From Dasypus novemcinctus (Eukaryota > Chordata > Mammalia > Cingulata > Dasypodidae): a stretch of 64,000 bases of DNA. The position numbers and the translations under genes were made by a program. Shown here one piece after another: positions 1-7,913 of the stretch (its first letter is position 1; every line of letters starts with the position of its first letter). The DNA lies in assembly GCF_030445035.2 (NCBI RefSeq), contig NC_092216.1:17981405-18045404 (forward strand), written 5' to 3'. Below the pieces are notes generated by a model. That model did not search any database and was not told the DNA's origin. It saw only the letters and a program-made list of their open reading frames with translations.

Positions 1-911
1 TGTGACTGTTGAGAGAAGGTTCATGTTTTATTTACAGGAATTTTCCTCTAAGACTTGGGCTCTCCTGATAAGTCTTTGTTAAAATTTCAAATGCTTGAGG
101 AGGCGGTCCTAGCCCTTACATTTCCAATTGCAGTTTTTAGGGTCTCTCAGGGGCTTTAAGGACTTGATCAGAAGTGCTCGAGAGAGCAGTCCCCATGGTG
201 TTTTTGTTCTCCTCTAAACCCAGGTCTGTCCAGTTTAGTGTCCATGGTCCTGGAAATGGGCAGGCATGGAAAAGCCAGTGGACACACTGGCTTTAGGTGG
301 AAGCTGCCGGCAGCAGCTTCAGCTCCATTGCCTGGCTCTCGGAACAGGCGTTGCTTGTGGCCCAGGACCTAGAGTCCCATCCTGTCCCTGAAAAATAACT
401 GCCCGTTCTCTGCGTTCATCATTTGTGCAGTTGGAAGCCCCCTGACATGGACCCTCCCCTGTGGTGGCCACAGCCGGCCCCGGCCTGCCCGGGAGGGCTT
501 TCTCCTCTTCCTCATAGCCCCCGTCTCGGGACCTCCCTTCACTTTGTGGGTGTTGCCTGGCCTTGGTCTCTGGGTGCCTCTCTCTCCTCCTTCATGAGGG
601 GCCCGGAGCCAAGGGTGGCGCTTGGGCAGTTGGTCCAGGAAAAGTCGGTGCCAACGCCGCCCGGAGCACTGGGCCACCAGGACTGAGCCCCAGGGTCAGT
701 CCCGATGGACTGTGAGGGGGTGCTTGGGCGCTAACCTTTCAGGCTGCAGGTTCCTCACAGCAGGGGAGCCTGGACCATGTGTTTATTTTGACCTGAATCT
801 TTCACCTTCCATTCCCCTCCTCATTTTGGGTGCTGCCTTTCTTTTATCTTCCTACTGAATTCCTTTTTTAAAAACCTTCGCCCCTCATCAGCCTGCTTGT
901 TAAACCCACAG

Positions 912-1043
912 ATTGCTTTTGGCTCCTGGATGCCCTCCTCCAATACACGTCGTACGGGGTGACCCCCCCCAGCCTCAGTCACTCTGGAAGTTGGCAGCGG
1001 CCTCCCAGCGGAGCAGGCGCTGTTGTTCCGGAATGGATGGAAG
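912..1043 (+). CDS. MBTPS1: MBTPS1 exon (fourth from last)
   Basis: The exon follows a pyrimidine-containing acceptor ending CACAG at 911 and encodes [19 protein letters not shown] then a Ser/Pro-rich stretch ending PEWME. It begins in phase 1 (completing an Asp codon) and ends in phase 1 with a single G, which matches the phase of the next exon at 10654. The residues are in the luminal region before the membrane anchor. The donor immediately after it reads ATAAGT rather than GTAAGT (see the separate entry). If the intron were retained, the frame would run 45 further codons to a stop at 1178-1180, giving a protein with no membrane anchor. Confidence 0.93.
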
Positions 1044-1049
1044 ATAAGT
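1044..1049 (+). promoter_or_regulatory. MBTPS1: Non-canonical 5' splice site (AT instead of GT)
   Basis: The exon must end at G1043 to keep frame with the exon at 10654, yet the next bases are ATAAGT. Positions +3 to +6 (AAGT) fit a normal U2 donor, so only the first base departs from GT. The acceptor of this intron (CAG at 10651-10653) is ordinary, so the intron would be AT-AG. A GT at 1048 would leave two bases and shift the frame. A true variant, an unusual but functional site, or a sequencing error are all possible. Confidence 0.8.
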
Positions 1050-1344
1050 GGGCCCAGAGCACCTCCGGGTACTTGGATCAAGCTCACGTGATGCTGCTTC
1101 AGGGTATGTGTACCTGCCAGAAAACGGAGCCAGTTAGCCTGCGCCTGGGATGTTTTTGTAAACGATTGCAGGCACAATAGCCAGTGGCTGGGTCCCAGCT
1201 GACGGGGTCCCATTGACAGAGCCGGCACTCACCAAGAGCCTGTTGAGTGCCCGGTGCTCACCTCACACGGCTTCTCATTCTGCTCCTTGCCCTGCTTTCC
1301 GCAGGGAGGAAACTGGCCCCTGGAGGTTCTCGGCCAGGCCAGCG

Positions 1345-1540
1345 AGCATTTCTGAGCACTTTCCAGGCACTGGCCCCGGGCTGGGACTTTATGCTAATTC
1401 CCCCACTAAAACCTCTCACCATCCTCGTGAAAATAGATGTTATTCCTAGTACACAGATGAAGAATCGGAGGTCCAGAGAAATTAAGCCATGGCTAGGGAT
1501 CCCGTAGGCAGCTACGCCATGGAGCATGCTGGGCACGCAG
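1345..1540 (+). repeat. MIR-like SINE
   Basis: The sequence has the MIR order: a segment of the form TGAGCACTTTCCAGGCACTG, then a run describing a time-worn tRNA-SINE core, then ACAGATGAAGAATCGGAGG and AGAGAAATTAAG. It is old and diverged, and lies in the MBTPS1 intron upstream of the provirus. Confidence 0.65.
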
Positions 1541-2136
1541 CTCTAAGACCGGGCCAGCGACACGGGGCAGAGCCCCTGAGTGCCTGTCTGGCACAGGGCT
1601 GGTGGCCACCTCCAGCTTCCTGACAGCAGGGGATGCGAGCTCATGGACCCTGGTCTACTTTCTAGTAGCCGCGTAAGAAGTCTAAACAGACGAAATTCAT
1701 TTTAGTGATAGATTTTAGCTCAAGAATCAAAAGTGATTTCTGGAGCTCGTGGCGCTAACCCGCTTCAGCTGCTCTGTGGCCTCTGGTGCCTGGGCCGGTG
1801 GGCAGTATAAAGGGTGCAGATCTAAGAATTGGAGGGAACTTGGAATTTCTAAAATGGCAGTTTGGTTGGCTTGTTTGGGGTGTTTTTTTTTTCGTTTGCT
1901 TGCCTGTTTGGGCCAGGGAATTTAATGCTTCAGAAGAGGAAGACTTTTACTTGGAGGGGGTAGGTGTACAGGTTAGGTCCCCAGGTAGCCTTGCACTCGT
2001 AGCTGACGGTCAGTGAGGGCTGAGCAGCCAGTGCCCACCCCCTGCCGGCGTGGGCCAGGGACATCTGCTCTGATTTCCTCACTTACCTTCAGCTGTGAAA
2101 CACAAGTGGCCTGGGAGAAGCCCCTGCTGGAAAAGA

Positions 2137-2142
2137 CACCTG
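2137..2142. repeat. Target-site duplication of ERV1, left copy
   Basis: CACCTG directly precedes the first LTR base and recurs directly after the last LTR base. Six base pairs is the usual length for betaretroviral integrases. Confidence 0.93.
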
Positions 2143-2285
2143 TGTTGCATCATAACCTGAAATCTGCCCACTTCCCTAGCAACAGCTAACAGCACAAAAC
2201 CACAAGTCCACCCACAAGTTTCTGCCAATCCCCAGCCGCCCCGTAGCCCTCACTCCTCCTGCTCTACCCCGCCCTCCTCATTCTC

Positions 2286-2292
2286 TATATAA
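2286..2292 (+). promoter_or_regulatory. ERV1 LTR TATA box
   Basis: TATATAA in U3 of the 5' LTR; the same element is at 10314-10320 in the 3' LTR. Transcription is expected about 25-30 bp downstream, near 2315-2320. Confidence 0.8.
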
Positions 2293-2308
2293 CCCACTGC
2301 ACTTCCTT

Positions 2309-2314
2309 AATAAA
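2309..2314 (+). terminator. ERV1 LTR poly(A) signal (5' copy)
   Basis: AATAAA lies 16 bp after the TATA box; the 3' LTR copy is at 10337-10342. Because the provirus is in the sense direction in a host intron, either signal could end MBTPS1 transcripts early. Confidence 0.75.
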
Positions 2315-2489
2315 CCGGACTTGCGTACCAGACCTGGTCTCCGCGGCATTCTTTCTCCCCTCGCCGCGCGTCCTCCACGCCTGAGAGCCCCTCTGAGGCT
2401 GTCTGCCGCAGCCTCAGACGCCTTTGCGGCCAGCTGACCCCTCCAAACCCCCCCGTCAGCGTCGGGGTGCAAGCCGCCCCAGCCGCAAC

Positions 2490-2507
2490 TGGCGCCCGAA
2501 CAGGGAC
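2490..2507 (+). other. Primer-binding site, tRNA-Lys3
   Basis: TGGCGCCCGAACAGGGAC starts two bases after the LTR and is a perfect match to the 18-nt complement of the tRNA-Lys3 3' end, the primer of many lentiviruses and of MMTV. Confidence 0.93.
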
Positions 2508-2576
2508 CGGGGCCGGTCCGACGTGACCACTGCCTCACCCCCGTGGGACCTCGCTCCCACCCCTTCGCCGGGCTCT

Positions 2577-2586
2577 CAAGGTAAGG
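2577..2586 (+). promoter_or_regulatory. Candidate leader splice donor of ERV1
   Basis: CAAG|GTAAGG between the primer site and gag is a strong donor (GT at 2581-2582) and is the expected place for the donor of the spliced env mRNA. ERV2 has the equivalent CCAG|GTAGGG at 23779. The env acceptor was not assigned. Confidence 0.65.
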
Positions 2587-2614
2587 ACCCCCGTTATCGG
2601 CCCCCGGCAGAAAA

Positions 2615-4675
2615 ATGGGCGGGCGTCTATCTTCCCGCCAAGCGCCGCAAGTCAGAGCGCTTGCTGGCCTCCTAGACACTAATGGCATTAGGGTTTCCCT
2701 CCGCCACCTGCAAAAGTACTGGGATCTCCTCCTGCCTTTCAATCCGTGGCTGGCCACCTGCCACCTTTGGAGCCCAGACACTTACTCGCGTCTCATTGAC
2801 CGCGTCACCTCTTCTATGGAGCATGAGGGCAGGTCATTTCCCCCTGGCCTCCTGCCCACGCTTGTGGCCATCCGCGCCTGCCTCCTTGGCGTGCCTGCCC
2901 TGAAAGACGCTTACCAGGTTTCCGCCGGGGCTGCTGCGCGGCCGCTCGACTGCAACCCTGATAAGGGGGACACTCTCGACTCAGATACTGAGTCCTTATC
3001 TAGTCAGCTAAATGCCGACCTTGAGCTCCATCCTCTTCGGGACTACCATTATCAGGATGGCGAACTTCCTCTTTCCTCTCCGCCTGAGGGGGGGAGGTCC
3101 CTGCCTGGTCGCCGAGGTGGCGAACTTCCTCCTTCTTCTTCGCTTGAAAGGGGGAAGTTCCCGCCTGGCCACCAAGATGGCACACTTCCTCCTTCTTCTT
3201 CGCCTGAAGGGAGGAAGTATGGGCCCTCAGGCGGAAATCCCGCCTCTCTTTACCCGCCTCTTCCGGTCACTCCACCATCTTGGCGCAGACCGGAAGGAGA
3301 GCGTCCGCCATCTTGGCGCAGACCGGAAGGAGAGCGTCCGCCATCTTGGTGCAGACCGGAAGGAGAGCGTCCGCCATCTTGGCGCAAACCGGAAGGGGAG
3401 CCTCCGCCATCTTGGCGCAGGGCGGAAGGAGAGCCTCCGCCATCTTATAAATCACCGGAAGCCTTGCCGCTGACATTTTGTCCGCCGGAAACTGCTCCGC
3501 AGCCATCTTGTTTGCAACCGGAAGGAGAGCCCCCACCATCTTGTTTGCAACCGGAAACTCCTCTGCATCCATCTTGTCCCCCCTCTCAGACAACATGGCC
3601 GCCACCTCCTCCTCCATTGGCCGCTCCGCCGGCACCAGCGTCCAGGCCTTGGACCAGTTCAGACACATGGCTGGGCCACTCCGGCCCACCCATGACAGGT
3701 GCCACCCCTCACCTCTTCCCTTTGAACCCGGCGCCCTCTCAAGCGCGCCCCCAGCAATGGCTCCCTTTCACCACTGATGAAATTAAAAACCTTAGACGCG
3801 CAGTTAAGGAGGATGGCATCGGGAGTCCGTACGCCCAACAGCTGCTCGAGGAACTTGGGGCACAACTTGTTCTCCCCTATGATTGGATTTCACTTGCCCG
3901 GGCCATTCTGGCCCCAGGACAGTTCGTGGAATGGAGATGCCACTTCCAGGCAGAGGCTGAGAGGCGCATCGCCGAGAATGCCAGTGCGGGTATCCAGGAC
4001 CCCCCAGAGGCGTACACAGGCATTGGTACTTTCACCGATCCTGTGCAGTACCGCAATGCGCCCCCCGGTTTTTGGCTCCAGCTTAGAGAACTAGCCCTGC
4101 GATCCTTCCGCAATGTCTCCGCCACGAGACCTCAAAAGCTCGCCCAGATGACCCAGGGCAAAGACGAAGATTTCGCTACCTTTGTCGCCCGCGTCATCGA
4201 GGCCTGCCAGCGTAAGGTCCGCGGAGAGGAGGCCCAGGTCGATCTCGCCAAAGATCTCATCGTTGAAGGATGCCTCGATGCTTGCCGGCAGATTATCCTC
4301 ACCATGCGGGATAAGGGCGTCCATGACTGGGTCTTGGCTTGCCGCAACCTTGACCCGCAGGCCACTAGCCTCGCCAAAGCCATAGCCACGGCCCTAGCCG
4401 TTTCTTCCGGATGCTTCAGATGCGGTGAGACGGGCCACTTCGCCCGAGACTGCCCACAATTGCAGACCGAGAGACCACCCCTCCCAGCATCCGGCAGCCG
4501 CCCTCCATCCCGCCCGAGAGGGCCTTCCACCCCATGCCCTCGATGCAGAAAAGGATATCATTGGGCCCGCGACTGCCGCTCCGCTCAAAGCCCTCGCCAA
4601 CCTTTAAATTCCCAGCGGGGCAAGCCTCAGCCCCGCCCCAAAGAGGCCACCCACCAGAGAGCCCCCAAGCCTTGA
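2615..4675 (+). CDS. gag: ERV1 Gag polyprotein (686 aa, open)
   Basis: Gag builds the virus core. The frame runs from an ATG with a myristoylation-type start (MGGRLSS) to a TGA with no internal stop. Order seen: a matrix-like N-terminus (residues about 1-100); a long proline-rich middle with 33-bp tandem repeats (about 145-330) including one PPSY, a PPxY-type late-domain motif; capsid beginning near the QQWLPFTTDEI segment (about 385), with a major-homology-like segment QGKDEDFATFVARV; and nucleocapsid with two CCHC zinc knuckles (CFRCGETGHFARDC near 600 and CPRCRKGYHWARDC near 640). Two knuckles and the frame layout are betaretroviral. The 3' end overlaps pro and holds a frameshift signal. 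At 686 residues it is in the usual size range for betaretroviral Gag. Confidence 0.93.
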   Translation: MGGRLSSRQAPQVRALAGLLDTNGIRVSLRHLQKYWDLLLPFNPWLATCHLWSPDTYSRLIDRVTSSMEHEGRSFPPGLLPTLVAIRACLLGVPALKDAYQVSAGAAARPLDCNPDKGDTLDSDTESLSSQLNADLELHPLRDYHYQDGELPLSSPPEGGRSLPGRRGGELPPSSSLERGKFPPGHQDGTLPPSSSPEGRKYGPSGGNPASLYPPLPVTPPSWRRPEGERPPSWRRPEGERPPSWCRPEGERPPSWRKPEGEPPPSWRRAEGEPPPSYKSPEALPLTFCPPETAPQPSCLQPEGEPPPSCLQPETPLHPSCPPSQTTWPPPPPPLAAPPAPASRPWTSSDTWLGHSGPPMTGATPHLFPLNPAPSQARPQQWLPFTTDEIKNLRRAVKEDGIGSPYAQQLLEELGAQLVLPYDWISLARAILAPGQFVEWRCHFQAEAERRIAENASAGIQDPPEAYTGIGTFTDPVQYRNAPPGFWLQLRELALRSFRNVSATRPQKLAQMTQGKDEDFATFVARVIEACQRKVRGEEAQVDLAKDLIVEGCLDACRQIILTMRDKGVHDWVLACRNLDPQATSLAKAIATALAVSSGCFRCGETGHFARDCPQLQTERPPLPASGSRPPSRPRGPSTPCPRCRKGYHWARDCRSAQSPRQPLNSQRGKPQPRPKEATHQRAPKP
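3275..3472 (+). repeat. 33-bp tandem repeat within gag
   Basis: Units starting CCATCT occur at 3275, 3308, 3341, 3374 and 3407, with a decayed sixth at 3440. Each codes for 11 residues of the form PPSWRRPEGER. The sixth has Tyr in place of Trp, giving PPSY. Less regular repeats continue on both sides (about 3050-3600). Confidence 0.93.
4603..4636 (+). promoter_or_regulatory. gag-pro -1 ribosomal frameshift signal
   Basis: In the gag frame the sequence reads T TTA AAT (4603-4609), a perfect X XXY YYZ slippery heptamer. After a 5-nt spacer comes a 7-bp GC-only stem, GCGGGGC (4615-4621) with GCCCCGC (4630-4636), closing an 8-nt loop. A -1 slip here enters the pro frame at 4609. Confidence 0.88.
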
Positions 4676-5034
4676 TGTGGACGGTTCCCATCAGAAGCTC
4701 CTCCAAGCCTGTCATGGAGCTCAAAATCGAAGGGCAATGGTTAGAGGGACTGCTCGACTCCGGTGCAGAGGTCTCCTGCATCCCGTTTGAAATCGCTGCC
4801 TTCAACCACTGGGCTCTTGAGCAGGGGCCTCAGGTAATTGGGGCCACAGGCTCCACCGAGTCCTGGAGATGCGCCACTCCTATCAAATGGGAGGACTGAG
4901 AGGGCCAGCACGGTCGCTTCTGCCCCCTCATCCTCTCCACCGTTGGTGGTATTCTCTGGGGAAGAGATATCCTCAGCCAAACGGGAGCCATCCTCACTAC
5001 TGAGGCCCTCTTGCTCAGCCTGCCCCCCCCCTAG
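4609..5034 (+). pseudogene. pro: ERV1 protease (pro) frame, one in-frame stop
   Basis: This frame, -1 to gag, encodes a retroviral aspartic protease. The catalytic motif LLDSGAE is at about 4750-4770 and the C-terminal GRDIL motif at about 4960-4975. A TGA at 4897-4899 interrupts the frame between them. The frame ends at TAG 5032-5034, which follows a nine-C run used as the next frameshift site. Only protease sequence is present; the dUTPase that betaretroviruses of the MMTV and MPMV type carry in pro is absent. The enzyme would cleave the polyproteins in the particle; with the stop it is probably inactive from this copy. Confidence 0.85.
5023..5034 (+). promoter_or_regulatory. pro-pol -1 frameshift site (C9 run before UAG)
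   Basis: The pro frame ends CCC CCC CCC TAG. A -1 slip on C CCC CCC (5025-5031) avoids the stop and continues in the pol frame, which at once encodes recognisable pol sequence. No separate downstream hairpin is obvious; the G run at 5036-5040 could pair with the C run itself. Confidence 0.75.
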
Positions 5035-7913
5035 CGGGGGCCACTGCTCCCATCACAACGCCTGACCCTATCCCTCTGGAATGGGACACAGAGGAGCCCA
5101 TCTGGGTCGAGCAGTGGCCCTTGCCATCTTACAAACTGCAAGCCCTCTCCACTCTCGTCGAAGAGCAGTTACGGGCAGGACACATTGAACCTTCCACTAG
5201 TCCCTACAATTCACCTGTCTTTGTTATTACCAAGAAAAGCAGTGGCAAATATCGCCTTCTCCATGACCTACATGAGGTCAACAAGCACACCAAGCCAATG
5301 GGATCGCCGCAGCCAGGGTGCCTGCACCCCACCGCTGTCCCTCAGCACATGCACGCGGCCATCATTGACATCAAGGACTGCTTCTTCTCCATTCCTCTCC
5401 ATCCACAGGACTGCCCACGGTTCGCCTTCACGGTGCCTCAAACAAACCATCGAGGTGCAGCCCAGCGTTACCAATGGAGAGTCCTCCCTCAAGGAATGCG
5501 CAACAGCCCGGCCATCTGCCAACTCTTTGTCGATCGCGCAGTCAATCCACTCCGCAAGAAGGCCCACAGGCGCGCCCACATCATCCACTACATGGACGAT
5601 CTGCTCATTGCCGCTAAGGATCCTCGTGAGCTGGAAACTCTCGTCTCGGAGCTTCTCCACAATCTCTCACAGATCGGACTTACTGTTCAGGCTGACAAGA
5701 TTCGCCTTCAATCCCCCTTTCAATTTTTGGGGTTTCACTTTCACCACCATGTTAAGCCAGTAGCACCAAAGCTACAGGTGTCACCCAAGATGTCTCTAAC
5801 GGAGCTACAGCAGCTCTGCGGCCAAATCAATTGGCTTCGGTCAGCGCTCCCCATCACCATGGCTCAACTTCAGCCTCTTTTCGGGCTCCTCCAGACTAAG
5901 GATCTTCCAGCCGATGCAGTTACCAGCCCCATTGTCATCACTCCAGCAGCCCGAGCGGCTGTGCAGGATGTCAACGAGGCCCTTCAGGCCTGCCGCTTTG
6001 AGCGCTACGCCCCAGGACTGCCAATCCTTGCACTGGTTCTTCCCACGCCAGTAACGCCCACTGGACTCCTCTGGCAAGACGGGCCACTGCTCTGGCTACA
6101 CACTTCCAAGAGTAAGCTCCCAAAAATCTGCCCCTTCACAAGGGCATGCATCGCCCTCGCCTCCGACCTTGTAGGGCTATGTGTGCATACCTACGGAGTT
6201 CCTCCTTCCACAATTGTCTGGCCCTTTGACGCCAAGGCTACTACCAACCTGCTCATCCACGACGTGGACATGCAGGTGCTCGCTGAAACTTTCAGAGGCT
6301 CTTTCGACAACCACTATCCTCATCACCGACTTCTCCAAGGCCTCTCGCGACTCGCATTCTCCACTCCGTTCCATCCATTGCCGGCCAGGAAACCTCTTCC
6401 ACACGCAGTAACGGCCTTTACAGATGCCTCAAAGACCGCCTATGCTGCAGTCATCTATTCACCTGGTTCCCCAACGCCATGAACCCTTGTGTTTTCGAAC
6501 GCGTTCTCCGTCCAAGTTGGAGAACTGCTCGCAGTCGCTGTTGCTCTGCACACCTGCCCCAACCAGCCGCTCAATATCTTCACAAACAGTTTATACACCT
6601 TGCAGGTGTGCCATGCCTTGCCTCTTGCCACCTTCTTCCCTACGGATACAGCCATCGATAGGGCGCTTCAGTTCCTCCAGCACCGATTAGAAGCCAGAGA
6701 CCACCCTTGGTTCATCACTCACATCAGAAGTCACAGCGGCCTCCCTGGCCCGCTAACCGCTGGAAATCAAGCCGCCGACCGCGCTGTCCAGCCATCACCA
6801 GCTCAGGCGTCACCAGCACAGCATGCTGCGCTCGCCTGCCACAGCATGCCTTGCACATGCCAACCACGGCACACCGCACTTGCCAACCACAGCGTGCCCT
6901 GGCCGCTTTATCTTGGGGACGTTGTCAACCAGGCCAAGCTACTGCATGCGCAATTCCACTTCTCAGCGCGCTCAATTCATAAGCTCTTTCCCAATCTGCC
7001 CATGGAAATCTGTAAGCACCTCGTGCGCTCTTGCCGCACCTGCGCGCCTCTCTTACCCCTCGGCCCATTACAGCCACAGGGCGTCAACCCGCGAGGTCTT
7101 CGCCCAAACTCCCGATGGCAAATGGACGTTACTCATGTCAACTCTTTTGGAAGACTCAAGTTCCTGCAAGTTGCCGTCGACACCTTCTCGCACATGTGCT
7201 ACGCCCTGCCCCTTCCAGGAGAAACAGCCAAACACGCCATCCGTGCGCTACGCCAAGCCATCCTTTTTATGGGCGTTCCATGGGACCTCAAAACAGACAA
7301 TGGCCCCGCTTATCGGAGCTCCGCCTTTGCTGCCTTCCTACAAATGTACAAGATCACACATCATTTCGGGGTTCCCTACAACCCACAAGGACAAGGCATC
7401 GTCGAGCGCATTAACCAACAGCTCAAGCTCCTTATTCACAAAGAGCAAAATGAAGCTCCTCTAAAGCCACCAGGAGACGTTGTTACCGCCTGCTTAATTC
7501 ACTTGAACTTGCTCACATTTGACAAGAAAGGCCTTTCTCCCACCCACAAGCATTGGGGCCCCATGTGGCGTCCCACCCAAGCCCCTCTTGTCCATTGGAA
7601 AGACCCCCAAACTAACCGCTGGCAACGACCAGCCCCCCTCCTTGCCCAAGGGCGAGGTTTTGCTTGTGTCTTTCCAGATTCTGAGCCGCAGCCCCTGTGG
7701 ATCCCAGCTCGTCTGATCCGTCCTGCCACAGTGCCTGCAACGGACCACACCCCTTCACCCGACGATCTGGCACCCTTCACCGCCGTCCGACGCACGCCGG
7801 TGCCAGCACCTCCAGAGAACGCTGCGCCTGCGCCATCAAGCAACGGTCCACCACCGAGCACCCCCTCTTCGTTCGCCCCCCGAGATGACTACGCCAATGG
7901 AGCAGAGGACTGA
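5031..7913 (+). pseudogene. pol: ERV1 Pol: reverse transcriptase, RNase H, integrase; one stop
   Basis: The frame enters by -1 shift from pro. Reverse transcriptase opens with a VEQWPL-type segment near 5108, has VLPQG near 5485 and the catalytic YMDD at 5589-5600. RNase H starts near 6410 (TDASK) and continues to about 6790. A TGA at 6480-6482 cuts the frame inside RNase H, but the same frame is then open for 477 codons. Integrase shows an HHCC-type zinc segment (about 6955-7060) and the DDE residues in the contexts WQMD (near 7120), KTDN (near 7293) and IVER (near 7400). The frame ends at 7911-7913, overlapping env by 29 bp. The single nonsense codon is the only break I see. Confidence 0.9.

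Larger units (their letters stand above)
2143..2487 (+). repeat. ERV1 5' LTR
   Basis: It starts TGTTGCATC and ends GCCGCA, giving the usual TG...CA ends. It is 345 bp and differs from the 3' LTR at 5 positions with no indels. It holds a TATA box and a poly(A) signal only about 20 bp apart, so U3 is short (roughly 170 bp) and most of the rest is R and U5. Confidence 0.95.

Noticed and set aside
2278..2781. Minus-strand frame across the ERV1 5' LTR and leader
   Set aside because: It repeats in the 3' LTR (about 10306-10518) and follows viral sequence on the other strand; GC-rich shadow.
3267..3689. Minus-strand repetitive protein opposite gag
   Set aside because: It is the reverse reading of the 33-bp gag repeat; no start context or independent conservation.
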